Below are positions 23,661 through 38,500 of a DNA stretch of 64,000 nucleotides, piece after piece. The notes beneath the pieces were generated by a model. That model had not been told where the DNA came from. It did no database searches and saw only the letters and a list, made by a program, of their open reading frames with translations. The DNA is taken from the NCBI RefSeq assembly GCF_905475345.1, contig NC_066589.1, positions 1,620,501 to 1,684,500 on the forward strand, read 5' to 3'. Positions within the stretch are counted from its first letter, which is position 1, and every line of letters begins with the position of its first letter. The stretch comes from Vespula vulgaris. Taxonomy: Eukaryota; Arthropoda; Insecta; Hymenoptera; Vespidae. The translations under genes and the position numbers were made by a program.

Positions 23661-26510
23661 CTATATAAATATATAAAGACAAAAAAAAGAAAGCTATACG
23701 ATTATTATTGACACGAAAGAGTCTTTAGTTATATGATTTCACGATAGAAGAACAATCGTTCCAAGAAGAATAGAATTACTCACGTATGAGCGACACGAAT
23801 AAAGCACGAATTTTCTATTACGTGGAACTTTCGTTATTATTCCAGGAAAAAAAAGAAAAAAAAAAGAAAAAAGCTTTGACGAGAGTCCTCCCGTATACCC
23901 TGCACCATCACCTCGTCCCCAAAAAACGGAACATATGAAGGGATTAAAAAAAAAAAAAAAAAAAGAAAAAGAAAAAGAAAAAGCAAGAACAGAAAAAGAG
24001 CAAGTTTATAAAATCATAGCTGTACTTCACGATTTGGGTCGTATGCACGCTCAAATGATCGTATAAAGAGCAATGCAAATATATGCATATGTATCTACAT
24101 ATACTTACGTACACGTATGTGTGTGTATCCCCTTTCACGTGTGTATGTATGTGTACATATGTGCGTGCATTTGCCCGGAGCATTGCTTGTGACTTGTACA
24201 AGCTCGTTTCGCTCGGTGACTTCGTTTGAAAAAAAGAAAACCAATAGGAACGCACAACGAAGGAAATTCTTGTCTCACATTTTGTTCTCCTACATTTTAA
24301 TATTATCTCTGGTTGTCCGACGGAACGTTTCTATTCTAGTGTAACGTCAAAATTCGTTTAAAAAACTTGCATTTGAATCATTGTCCTCTTTATATCTCAT
24401 CTATTCGAGTCAGAATACTCTTCAAAAAAAATTCGAATTTATGAATGAAAAATTGAATTACGTATATATGTTCAACTATAATCGAAAGAATTAAAGTTTT
24501 CCTTTAGCTTTTTAAAGAATACCATTTGTGCTATTTTAATATAATATAATATTATTCATAATTTATAATGAAATGTTATCTTTCAATTAAATACACTAGT
24601 CCTCGATATTTTTGATAGTTCAAAGAATAATAATTTCAATATAGCAATTGGCATTTGATGTCAATGTGATTTTTTTCTTTATGATCATAAATCATATTAA
24701 GATTACAAAAATATCTTGAATTTGCTTGTTTATCTAGTTATCATACTATGATTTAACTAAAATATAAGTACTATTTTCTTTAAGAAAAAAATATTTTTAA
24801 ATATATATATATATATAAATTATATATAAATACATTATATATAAAAGAAAAATCTTGTATGAAATCATATTTCATTATTCAAACTATACAACTTTATTCT
24901 GTATCATTCTTTCGACCACTTATTCTAAATAAAATATTTAGACGTTCAGATTTAAACGATACTATATAAATACAGCTGTATAAAATATGAAATTGTAATG
25001 AAACGTATATGAAGTAAAAAATTTTCTAAAACAATCATATGATAATGGAGAAAAAAGATAATTACCTAAACTAGCGTCATAGGTGTTCATATACTCGCTG
25101 GTCATAAATTGTGAAACCAACGCTGTCTTGCCAACTCCAGAATCACCGAGTAAAACTACTCGATATTTTGGTATTTCCTCGATCTCACTTTCGGTACTTT
25201 CAGCACCACCTTGACCGCTGCAACAGGATCCTTCGAACGGTGACCTTTCACCGGATATATTGCTGTTCCTGAAATTAGCATAAAAGATAAATGGTTTAGT
25301 ACGCTAATCCAAAACTCTCGAAATTCGATATTCGATCGAACAGTGACGAATTGTTCTATTTTATCAGTTCACAAATCCAAAATTTAACTTCGAACTGAAT
25401 ATTTAAGTAAAGTTCATTAACTTTAACTTCGATTTATTTATTATATATGATTAATCGTTAGTAACTGAGAAAGAGAGAAAGAAAGAGAGAGAGAGAAAGA
25501 GAGAGAGAAATAAAGAAAGGAAGTTGGAAATGTAAATGAAATGGAAAATATTCTACCACTGAGTACTTCCTAGATAAAACTTGATAAAACTTTGTCTCAT
25601 GGGATTTTATCCTGCCACAGAAATGCTTTTTCCAAGTCGTCATACCAGTTCTCCCGAGGGATTGAGCGTCACGAGGTCGTCTCGCTATCGAAGTCCAACC
25701 TTAAACTGATTTTCTCAAATAAAAAGTAGTCGATTTTGACAAAGAGATGAGATCGATCAGAGAATCTTGTCAAGAACGATACAGAAAAACGTAACATCTA
25801 CGTTTTATGCTATATATATATATGTATGTATGTATATGTATACTCGTAAATCTTTTAACGTTAGAAGAGGATTCTGTGAATCAAGAAATTTCATGAAAAT
25901 CGCGGCATAATGCCAACTGAATGATTTGCATCACATGTATATCATTATTTTATCAAAAGCTCGCCAAAAGGTAGAAAAAAAATTTTTATTAACGCGTCAC
26001 AATGGCTAACCTATATTTTAGATACTAGATATACGTATATATATCTAGTTTTCAAAATTAAATTTCAATGTTATAAACAAAGAAAACAATTTTTTTTTTA
26101 TAAAGATTTTAATATGATCAACTCGAGATGAATTTCATTCAATGAAAATTTCTATTCATACACGCACGCACGCACGCACGCGATATATGATACAATATAT
26201 GAATTTATATAAGAATTTAATGGAATTTACTTATTAATTGCAACATCGTATTTGACGCAAAGGTCGCATTAAAATAAAAAAATATCTCTATTATTTTGAA
26301 ATTATTAAAAGAATATTCTCACAAATTTTTAATGAAATATTAAAATACATAATTTTTAAATACCTTCACATATAATGTTTTATGTATAATTTAATCGTCA
26401 CATATCTGATTCAATTTGCATATACAAATAAAATGTTAATATTTTTACAACGAGTACGATTCGATGTGTAATTAATTTTACGTTCATAATTATTAAAGAC
26501 AATTGTATTC

Positions 26511-26563
<53 letters not shown>

Positions 26564-28214
26564 AAAAGAAATAAAGAATATAAGCTGTTTCAACGAATAT
26601 CATTCTTTATGAATTAATGAAAAAAATGCAAATTGGCTTGAAAGAGAATAAATAATGAATGAATATTACGACCTCGAGAACGCTGTTGGTTGAAATTATT
26701 TTGACGAAATTGATTTGAATTGATTATAATTTTGATTGAAATGATTATAACGATCGATCGATCATTCTAATTCGATTCGTATAAAGATCCAAATGAACTA
26801 AGTAAGAATAATTCCGAAACTATTCTTACGAGTGACAATATAAAAATATAAGAATAAATAAAATCGATTTCAGATATATATATATATATATTCCGTCGAA
26901 CTACATACATATACAACAGGTCAAGAAGTAATGATCAAAATGCAAGCGATGGTAGGCATGGGAGCTCCGGATCGGCCTGAATCCTGCTACTTCGATCGAG
27001 TTTCCTCCCCTAACTTCAAATCCACCCTCTCTCATCCACTTTCTCTCTTACTTCGATGAAGGTGAAAGAGAGAAATAAAGAGAAAGATACTAAGCTATTC
27101 GCCGCACCTGTGGCAACAATTTTTTCTAAACGATAAAACTCTAAATTATACTTACAGACACTGATCTTCTTAATGAAATATATATATATATTTTTTCTAT
27201 ATCATGAGAAATATTTTTAAAGAAAAAAAGGAAAGAAAAAAAAATGTTATGTATTTCCCGATAAATTTTATTTGACGAAAAAAATATTCGAAATAATTCT
27301 AATTATAGATAATAAATATTTTACGTCGTCGCAACGAGAGTATAATTTTTTTTCCCTTTTTATTTATGACTGACACACGTCGAAGTTCTCTTCAAAACTC
27401 GATTCGATCGATGAACTCTACGAGTTTGAAATTAAAAGCGGAGTGTAGAAGAGTATCATCCAACTTTTTTTGTATTTGTTTTTCTTTTTTTTTCTGTTTC
27501 GTTCCGTCAACTTGGAAAAGCCCTTTTCAAACGATAGGATACTATCTATATCCATGAAAAGTTTCTATTAACTCATCGTCTATTCCGTAAAATGACTATA
27601 GAATTCAACGATGAAGCGTATCCATCGGAAAGAAGGTGAATATAGACGTGTACTCGATTAAATCAAAGTGATGAAAGAATGGAACTACGTTGAAACGAGT
27701 AAATAAAAAGGTTCCTCGACGATACCCATTTTATGGCCATCAATAAATACATATCCGTCAATGATTGCTCTTTCTCTCTATTTCTCTCTCTCTCTCTCTT
27801 TTTCTCGGTTTAGCAAAGTAGTATTATTCGTTTAGCAAGTATACCGCTAATATGAGAAAAGGAAAATGAATGAAATCGAATTTTCTTTCAAGATATCAAA
27901 GTTCATTACCTTCAAGAATGAGAGAAGAAAACGAAGAAAAAACAGAGAGAGAGAGAGAGAGAAAGAAAGAGACAAGATCAGTCTCTCATTTTCATAAAAT
28001 AACAAATTCCTTTTAAGACTGCTCTCGAATCAGCTGATGTTAGTGGGAAAGAGAATCCAATAATTGAATCTTTCTATATTGTTTAAGTATTTTAAATTAT
28101 CGTTCGATATTAATCAAATAAAGAAGAAAATAACACCAAGCTATGTTAGTTTCATAATGAATTGACTTTCTAAATCTTCGAAAGCTATTTAAATCCAATT
28201 GTTTCGTAACAGAT

Positions 28215-28272
<58 letters not shown>

Positions 28273-28538
28273 ATCTCTCTTTCTGTCTATCTCTCAATTG
28301 ATAGAATAGGACGACCGGTGACAGGATTAATTATCGTTCCAATTAACGTAGCCTCGTAGAGTTAACGTAGCTCTTAGTTCCAACGTGTCACAAAGGAAAT
28401 GAACAAACCAGCTTCCTAATTTCATGTAGTCGTTTCAGAGGCCAAGAACAAAGCTGCGTTACTGCGTGCTTGTTATGTTTGGCACGCACTACAACGATTG
28501 GCTAGCTGCAGGTAGAGCACGTTATATATAAACGAGCA

Positions 28539-28573
<35 letters not shown>

Positions 28574-31500
28574 CTCTTTCTATCTCTATCTATCTATCTT
28601 TCTTTCTGTTTTAACCGAGGGTGACCAAGAAAAGAAGAAAATCCGAGACAAATATTTACTTCGGCTATTTGAAGTCAGCGAGCAACTTCTAGCTAAAAGC
28701 AAAATTCTTTTTCTCCGATATAAAAGCTCTCCTGCAATTTATCAACGATAGAAAAGAGAAAAAAAAACGGAATGGAATTCTTCTTTCTGTTTTTATTTAT
28801 TTTTTTTTTTTTTTGATTCTTTCTTTTACCCGCATTAAAAACAGTACGAATATATTTTATAAATAATATAACGACCGTACAAATAATTTCGAAGCGTTAA
28901 ACGTACTTAAAATGGTAATTACTCCGATTTATCTAACTAACGACCGAGTAATATAATTACGTTGATTAACGCGAAACGAGACGTATTTGGTAAAGCAGAG
29001 CAACCTGTATTGGAAATGACGAATTTCATAAACGGTAGAAATTTACGAAGATCCAATGATATTTGTAGAAAGAGTAATTTCGTCCTGTAATACGTTTCAT
29101 TAATTTCGTTATGACTTTCTCATTCGTTTTCTTCGTTCTTTGGCCGGGATAATAAAAAATGGCATTGACAAATAAGCGAAGGGATCTCGATACAAAGGCG
29201 AGAGAATCGATGGCTGGAATCTTCGATGAGAAGGGAGTTCGATTACAGAAATGCCGATGTAATCGTTCGAGAATACCTATATTTTTTCTTCACCCATCTT
29301 CGACGATTTGTAAGGAAAAATGAAATCTCGGAGAGTTCGAGATCGATATTAAAATAAAAAGGAAAACGAAAAGATAAGTAAAGTAAATATCGGCATTTAT
29401 ACGTTTTCTAGTTTCATTCAAATATTCGAGATGAAATTCGAGAGATCTATAACGAAATCTTCTCTTATCAAATACGACATATGATTCTAATTAATCTTTA
29501 TCGAAGAGAAGTCATTCGTTTAAAAAGATTTTATTCTTCGAAACACAGAATCTTGCTCGAAATTATTCCTTTTTTCTTCCTTCCCGTTTCTCATAGACGC
29601 ACAAATACGATCTAATGATTTTTTTTACGGCTGAGCGAATACCAGAAAAACGGGAAAAAAAGAGAAAGGAAAAAAACATTAAACAGATGAAAAAACGAAA
29701 GAACAGGAGGGAGGAAATTCGAGAGAGAGTACGAACAAAAATAAAAAATATTGTTGGGATTTACGAGTTCGAGATATCGCGCCGAGGAAAGCTCGTTAAA
29801 TTAATTGCATCCCATGAGAGAGATTTTTGAACGCAATCCAAGAAAAAAAGATAAAAAAAAAGAAATAAAAAAGAAAAATTCGATTTGGAGAATTTCCTTA
29901 CACATCTATTCAAAAAGAGGATCTCTGATTCATTTTATTGAATAATCTTGAATGCTTGAGAAATTCCTGACAATTTACTACAATGATACTAGCTGAATCA
30001 TCGATCATTGATCTGAAAAATCACGTCGACCGTTTTAAATGGACGATGACTTAAGAGTTTCGAAATCTAGTCTGGCTGTCTGAGACGGTGTTCTAAAGAT
30101 AAATGTTAAAAAAATGACAAACAACTGTTATATCACGATACCGTAATATTACGATCGTTATCTTATCTACGACAGATAGTTAGATAATAATTGCATGGAA
30201 ATATCTTTATCTATCTCTCTATATATTTTCGAACGAAGCTTTCTGAAAACTTTGAAGTCTCAAGTTTATCGTCGCTCTTACTGTTACAAATAAACTTAAA
30301 ATATATTTTAATATCTCGAGAATAGTCAATTTCGAAAAGTTTTCATTGAACGAAGTACGAAAATATCCGAGTACTTCCGAAATATCAGCTCGGTCAAACT
30401 GTCTGTTATAATATTTCCTTTAATTTAATTGATTAACTGGAAAGTATCCAAAATATATCTAATAAATCGTCATTTTCATTTTCGAGTAATGTCAAATCCC
30501 CCAGAGAGTGTCCCAAAAATTTCATTTTGTCTCCCTGCCTTCGTTTAGGTTCTCATAAATGTGCCAACCCTTCGAATTAGATGCAGGTACACCGAACTTA
30601 GTTGGTTCTTGGGATCAGTTTATCCCAAACCGGGGAGAACTATAATAAATTCGAAGTTCTTCTTTCTTCGAATATTTATTTCGTTTTCGTCGTACACAAA
30701 GTAGACGGTCCTCTTACTAAAAGTTTTCGAAATGTAACATCCTGAAATATTGAATCAATGAGATATATAGAAAATAATTTTCTAAGAGTTTGGGATAACT
30801 CAAGAGATTCACGTCTGATATATAATAAATCGACGCGTTCAGGATAATAGTCCGAGGAAGTCAATATGTGGCTCGTGAAAAGGCATATTATGTGATATCT
30901 CAAGAAAGTTTTTTTTTATCAAATGTATATAAAATAAGATTCAACGAAACTTGCCGGGATTCGTTGAAGGGAACATCCATGAATACGTATCCATACCGAG
31001 GAAATACAAAAATATTATTGTGAGACAAAAAAGAAACAAAAATAAATAAAGAAGTAAAAAAGAAAAGTTAGAAATAAAACAAAATAAATAAAAAAGAACA
31101 ACTAACATTGTTAACAAAAATACAAAAAAAAAAGAAAAAACGAAGAACATTGTCATGTAAACGATAAAGATAGCATAAAAGATAGCATAAGTATTAAATT
31201 TATTTATAAATTATAAGTAGAAGTATGACCGAATGATTTTCATTGAACGAAGTCGCGATGTTTCTTACGACTTTAGAATCACTCATCGTTAAAAATCACT
31301 TATGTTTTATATGGAAACGGGCGTCGTTAAGTTTTAAGACGCAGAAGAATCTCTGACTTGAGATGATGACTCACTAAAGCGTATTTTAACCAATTTATGT
31401 TGCAGCTATCTAAAGACGAACGATGAAAACGCAAGAATACTTGGCAGTGATGCTTAAACACGTTTGGACAATAGATTTACATATATCACGTTTATATATA

Positions 31501-32408
31501 TATATTTTTTTTTCAGATAATAGAAATGGAGATAAAGTAGAATATTAATTTTTCTATGATGTACGATAAATGACTAAAGAAAACATAGATATATATTATA
31601 TGTAGACACAAAACGTTAATCGAATTGATAACTTTAAGAATGTTACTGATTTTCTCGTTAAGTCAAGCCGGTCTAAAGTAATTATGCAAATTATTTTCAA
31701 CCACGATGTTTAAATCGTACTCTTAGTACTCTTAGTAATTTCACATCGCTCTCTTAAGAATTTCTATTATATACAATACAAACGTATACATCCCCTTTTC
31801 AATTTGCCTTCCTTAATTCCAGAGAATCTACTATCCTTGGAATTTACCAAAACATCGAAAGAATTCTAAACGACAATGAGCTTTCATTTCCACCTCCTGT
31901 AAATTCAACGTATAAAAAGAATTACTTCGAAACAAAAGTCCATGAACCCGAAGAAAATTTTCAGAGTTTAGCATCGAAAATGTCGACAAGTTTTTCTTCA
32001 TTTTCATGTCATTTCATACAGTTTATTTTCTTTCTCGAATATATAATCTTTGTACATCCTAAATAAGCGATGGCTTCGAAAAAATTAATTTCTTTTTCAT
32101 ACGCGTACATAGAATGAATCTATCTTCTTTATTCTTAATTAACTCCAAATTCTTGTTAATATCTAAGCTTACAACAAGATATAATATCAAGAACATTGCC
32201 ATTAATAACATTATTAATCGATATAAAATAAAATTTTCTGATTGACAAAGAGAGAAAAAGAGAGAGAGAAAGAGAAGGATCGATTTTGACAAATTTCAGT
32301 AAACTTCTTGAAATGATCTTTAAACTATTAATCATTATATTAATCATGTTTCGAGCATGCTCGAATTAGCGCATCTTAGCGGAAAATTGAAATTGCTGAG
32401 GGAGCTAT

Positions 32409-32461
<53 letters not shown>

Positions 32462-34603
32462 CGGATAGACAGAGAAAAAGAAAAAAAATGAAAAAAGAGA
32501 GAGAGAGAGAGAGAGAGAGAAGCCAGAGAAATGAGAAAATGAGGAAGGACTTCGTGAACGTGAGCGACAAGAAAATCAGAAACCGTAACCTCCTCGTACA
32601 GAAGAGAAACGTGAATAGAAATCCGTCCGGCGCATTAAAGAAGCTTAATTCGGATTGCGTTGAGAATTTAAGGGTTGATTACAATTTGGTGAGAAAAGAT
32701 AGTACGAGTGAACGAACGAACTCAACGGAATCGAAATAGACGAGATACGGCTATATCAGTTCCAGCTTAAGAACTAAATTTCTAATCGTTTTTAATCGTT
32801 CACTCGAACGAGTCCGACTCATGAGTTACTTACAATTCAATTCTATTTAAACTCTCCCTTAGCCAAGGAAGATTAAAGTAAAACGATAAGATTCGAAACG
32901 TTTTATGAGGAAAATAACAATTTTCTAACGTCATCTCCGAATCAGTTAGTTAAGTTCCAATTTAAGATTAATTAAGATGATTAATTAAGGATAAGAAGAA
33001 GAGGATTTTCTCGTGGAAATAACAATTTTACTAATCGTTCCTCGAATCAAATTCCTAAATGATTTCAAATTCATTATTTCATTCGGATTCTATAATATAA
33101 TGCCATTTCGATACTGATCGAATTCGTATTAAAGGAATTCGTATAAGAATTTTTACTGTTCGAAGGGTTTCACACACACAACAAAAAATATATGTATAAA
33201 AATAACAGAGAATAATAAGCAAGAAAAAACAAAAAATAAAAAGAAAGAAGTATGGAGATTTTTATGGTGTGAAAGAAAAGAAGAGATCACAGCTCAAAAA
33301 GAGATACGAGCTCATTCGTGAGCCATTTGAAATTCCCCGAATATTCTTCGTTGCGTCTTCGTCGAGGACTTTTCCTAAGCACCCCGCGTATATCAAGTCC
33401 ATCGTCATCTACCACGTGATCATTACCCTTTTACTCCACCTCGTCCTCCACCCTCGAACGAGCGGGTTTAGAATAACCCGAAACTCCGTCGTTCTACTCA
33501 CTCGTATGTTCGATCTCGACCGGTTCGTATCATCGTTTTCTTCCTCCATCTTATTCTTCGAGCTTTCGAAAACGCATCTACGATCATGGAGGTTGCCAAA
33601 GGTAAGACTCGAAAACGAAGAAATAAATATTACGTTCAATATTTTAAAAAGAGGAACGAAATCATATTCACTTTTTACGATTGCTTTATTATTTATCGCC
33701 GAAGTCCACGTTCTTTTATTTCTTTTAGAAGTGCATAAAATATTTTCTCTCTCTGTCTCTCTCTTTCTCTCTCTGTCTCTGTCTCTCTTTCTTTTTATTA
33801 TTTAATTTTTTTTGCTAAAAATTTTAATTTCATAAAATTATCGCCTCTTTACCGAGGTATGAATTATCGTGATCGTTATCAATTTATTGGTGAAGTTTTT
33901 AAAACTCTTCTTTTATAAAATTTTACAAAAGAATCAGCATCGTGAAAGAAGTATTGATATTTGAAATATTGATTGATCTAATGATATCATATGCTACAGA
34001 CTCTGTAAAATATTTCGAGTAACTTCTTGGATCGTAACAAAGGAGATATTCAAATATTCTTTTCTCGCTCAGAATATACATATACATCCTTCTATATGTT
34101 CATGAATTTCCCAGAAAATACAATTTATGTTTATCGAATGTACGATATATGCAGAAGCAAACAAGTTAAATACATTTCACAATGCGTCAAGCGCATACTA
34201 TAAATAATACGAATGTCAAATATCAATGATATTTGTTCGACAGTAAAAGAAATATGAAATTAACTTACAGCTTGTTTGGCAAATAATCGATTAACAGATA
34301 ATAATCCACAACGATTACGAAACTTTAATCGTATTCTAATTTCCAAATACAATTACCCAATCTCTGAAGTACACAGAAATCTGATTATCTTACAGCTTGT
34401 TTAACACATAATCGATTAACAGATAATAGTTCGTGATAATAGTTACGACGCTTTAATCGTATTTTAATGTTTAAATACGTTTAATCAAATCCCTTAAATT
34501 TGTAATAAGCTAATCGTCCATTAAACGAATGAAGTTAATTTTTATTTTCTTCAAAATTCCGCTTTGAAACACTTATAATAATAATAATAACAATAACAAT
34601 AAC

Positions 34604-34634
<31 letters not shown>

Positions 34635-35508
34635 TAAATAAAAAAAAAGAGAAAAGAAGATGATGAAGAAGAAAAAGAAATGCAATACAATGTAACGATT
34701 GATTTTTCAGCAAACGATACAGCAAGTAGCCTAGTCGAACAATCGATGAACGTTGAATCGGCATTGAAATCGGTGAAAACCTTGCAGAGTACGCAGAGCG
34801 TACAAACCAAATCAGTAATCGAGTCGTCGACTTCCATTAAATCGGTGACCACGTCGTCGAGCAGGTCACATCGATCGTTGGAGTACGAGGAGTCGGTTGA
34901 ATATACCGATGAATAATCATCTCACGGCGAAATCCCAGAGTCCCAGGAAAACCAAGTGGACACAGAACGTGGTCGAGGCTAAGGTGTTACGGCGTGCTAA
35001 ATTATTCGATGGACTACTTAGTCCGATCTATTGTATAGAACACGAAGAAAAAAAAAAAAATATCCTCCGTCATCTAACCTCACAACGATATGACCTACGA
35101 CAATGTTTAACTTCCTCAGAAAAGTTTTTTATCGAACGAAGAAGAAAGTCATTTCCTTGGATTATTTTTTCTTTTATTCTTTTTTTTTTTTTTTTAATAT
35201 TCGATAATATAAATAATTCCGCGAATTAAGGAATATATCTCAGTTATAAAAATCATATCGCAAATGATACAAACGGGTCGACAAAAAAGAGATAGAGAAA
35301 GAGAGAGAGAGAGAGAGAGATAAAGAAATAAAAGAAAATTACAAAATAAAAAATAAACTTAAAATGTCTAAGAACGTGAACGTGAATCAATGTGAAGTAC
35401 TTTGAGAAAAATTGAGTCTCTTTAACGTACGACGACGGGTCAAGGCGAGAGCCGAGAATGCCAGTCGCGATCGAAGATGTCTGCGTTAAAGAAAAAGACA
35501 AGAAGAAA

Positions 35509-35539
<31 letters not shown>

Positions 35540-38500
35540 AGAAAAAGACAAATACGCGGAGGAACGTCTGGAAGTCTCGGCTACGAGTTTGGCTCCACTC
35601 CAAACGCTGTGGTTCGCCGCCAAATAGCAAAGAGCCCCTTCCTTTTTCTTTTACGAATTCTCGTCCGTTTTTCTCCCCCACTATTGGACATTCACCTCAT
35701 CCTACTCTAGTCTCTAAACCCTTCTCGCTCAAATGTTCCGTCATTGTCACGTCTCAAAAAGCCGATTTTCATCCCGACGAATCGTTTAATCTTTGTACAA
35801 TAAAACTTCTAAGACCGATACTTTGTTATTCCCTCCTAAGAATCGATATAATTTTCCTATATCATCAATATAATTTTCTCAAAAAAATAGTTTCTCTATA
35901 ATGGTAATTGGAAAAGAAAAAAACAAAGAAGAGAAAAGAGAAAAAAAATTCTATCTTTAAAAACCACAACGTATTGCAAACGTTGTATTTCATTTTGATA
36001 ACAAATAATAATAACAAATAATTTGAATAATACTAATACTAACAATAATAATAATAATAATAATATAATTTTTAATGCTAATAAGTAATTATGAATTATA
36101 AATTATAAATAGGTTTTTATAAAACCTTTCTATAGTATTTTCCTCTTTATTTTATTTATTTCTTTTTTCTTTTTTCATCTTTAATCAAAACAATACGATT
36201 GAAATTTAATTAACTAGCTAGGTAACGTATGCGAAGTTGTGATTCATTATGAAGATGAGAAAAAAAGGAAGTGTATTTAGACAAAAGCATGATGATCCGT
36301 GGTCCGTAGCTTTCGCATTTCATTACTCTAAAATTGTACCACCGACAACGTTTAAACGAATTCCACATGGATAGCTGCTTGTCGTCGACTAAATTCAACG
36401 CTGCCAGCCAGTCACAAAGTGATTCATACTTGGCAAGATAATCGTATCCATATGGCTCAAAACAATTCGTAACAAAGAACGTACACGTTTATCACATCGG
36501 TCTCTTTTAGGTTTCTGTTTTCTCTACTCCTTCGAATTGAATCGTTTCTTTTTAGATGAAATATTAGATTTAGAAAGATTAATAACGTCCTTATTAGCTG
36601 CTCGTAACGAATTATTACAATCATCGATCCAAAATTAAATAGAATAAATTATTAGAAAATATTGTTTAAAGAGAAAAATTGTCGTTCGAACGTATAGATA
36701 AGTCACAAACTATTTTATCTGTCAAATCGATATCCAAGAAAATGTCTAGAACGTCGCACGATCAATATCGTAATCTGACCGATATCAAATCGACCGTTTC
36801 ACGACAAACAGAAACACGTTCTGACAAAATTTTAAAATAATGACGATAGGACGTAAAGGAGTAAGTCAATTTTTCTTCTATATGATAAAATTAAACGAAT
36901 AATAATTATCGACGTTGAAACTTCATCGAGTTAATCTATTACGATCGATATTAAACGATATTTTCTTCGTTACTCTATGCTTGGGAAAAAGAAAAGAAAT
37001 AAGAACAAAAGCAAAATGGTTTTATCTCGGAAAGGAAAAAAGAAGAAAACAAAAAATTGCGTAAAATAAAAAGTATCCCAAGAGATATCAATGGGAGGAT
37101 ATGGTTTTTCTCGTTTTATCTTCCTTTCACTTCGCGTGGAGCTAACTTAAACTTTAAATCGCAAGAACAAGCAGAAAACGGCAAAACGTTGGGTAAAGCG
37201 ATATTACGCATACTTCGCGTATTCTCTAAGCTATATCCAAAGTCGACAAATTTGCACTCGTGTTTTCTCTCTATATATTGATGTATAAACATGTCTATTG
37301 GGTTGATGTAAAAGTCCGTCCCACTTTTTACACAAACATCGAAGAAAAATCTTATTTACTAAAACTAGTTTTAAATAATTTTCGAGTTAAAAAAAGTTTT
37401 TCTTTTAAAAAGAGAATTTTTGTTTAAAAAGAATTATTTCAGAAGTGAGCTGATGTCGAGGAATCAAACAGGTGACACGGATTATTTTCATGAAAGTTTT
37501 CTAAAAGGAGAAAAAAAGAAAAAAAAAAGAATTAATGAAAGAATCAAAATTATTCGATCAAGAGTACGAATAATTAATGTATCTAATTCGAGTCTGACAT
37601 CGCAATCGATCGTTATTCACATTCCAAATATCTATCGAATTAAAAGTTTTTATTGATTTTATATCAAAAGAATGATTAGTATGCAATCGGCTCGGAAACA
37701 TCTTTTTTTTTTTAGTAGTCAAATATAAACGCACGAAGAGTCGTCTTCGATTCTTCTCGTCGAGTCGTAAATGGTAGAATATCAAAAGAGAAATTTTTTA
37801 ATAAACGAACACGAGAGATTTCTACTTTGACTCGACTAGACTTTAAAGAGAGAAAAAGAGAGAAGAGGGGAAGGTTTCTATGCATACAAGCTCACACGGG
37901 AATTATTCGAAATAGAAAATCACGAATAAGTCTGCTGAGTCAAAAGTGCTTTGAATATTTCATCAAAACATCGTTGACTGTCATAGTTATGGCACTCTCG
38001 TAAAATCAAAATCCTCCTTCTGATTTATTTTCTTGGAAATATAAAAATAAACAAAAAGAGAGAGAGAGAGAGAGAGAGAGAAAATAAAGAAGAAATAACG
38101 CAAAATTATACTTTATTAGTCCTTCGTATCATCATATTCCAGATAATCCGAAAAGCAAATTGAATAAATCATTTCTTTCATTTTTCAAGGGAGATTTCAT
38201 TACAAAAAAAGAATATTTGTCTATCATTTGTCCGAAAACATCGTCCTCTTCACAAGAATAGATACTCTAGCTTAACAACAAAAATGGTAGGCAGGGAGAA
38301 GCTAGACAGACAGACAGATAAACAAACAAACAAACAAACAAACAAACAAACAAACAAACAAACAAACAGACAAACAAACAGACAAATAGATAAAGAGAAA
38401 AAGAAAGAGAAGGAGAGAAAGAGAGAAAGGGGGAAGGAAAAAAAGAAAAAGTGAAAAGAAGAGAAAAAGAAATAGTCCAAGTTAAGAAAGAAACTAAAAT

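Larger units (their letters stand above)
17034..25065 (-). other. RGK intron 4 (8 kb)
   Basis: No exon is supportable. It holds microsatellites and several poly(A)-rich runs (about 20490-20560 and 21700-21940). Confidence 0.65.

Noticed and set aside
33269..33805. 178-codon plus-strand ORF
   Set aside because: The reading is unlike a protein and ends in a (CT)n tract. The G+C-rich part is better explained as a leader before the MEVAK start in another frame.
38250..38480. ORF with CLFVCLFV repeats
   Set aside because: It is the minus-strand reading of a (CAAA)n microsatellite.
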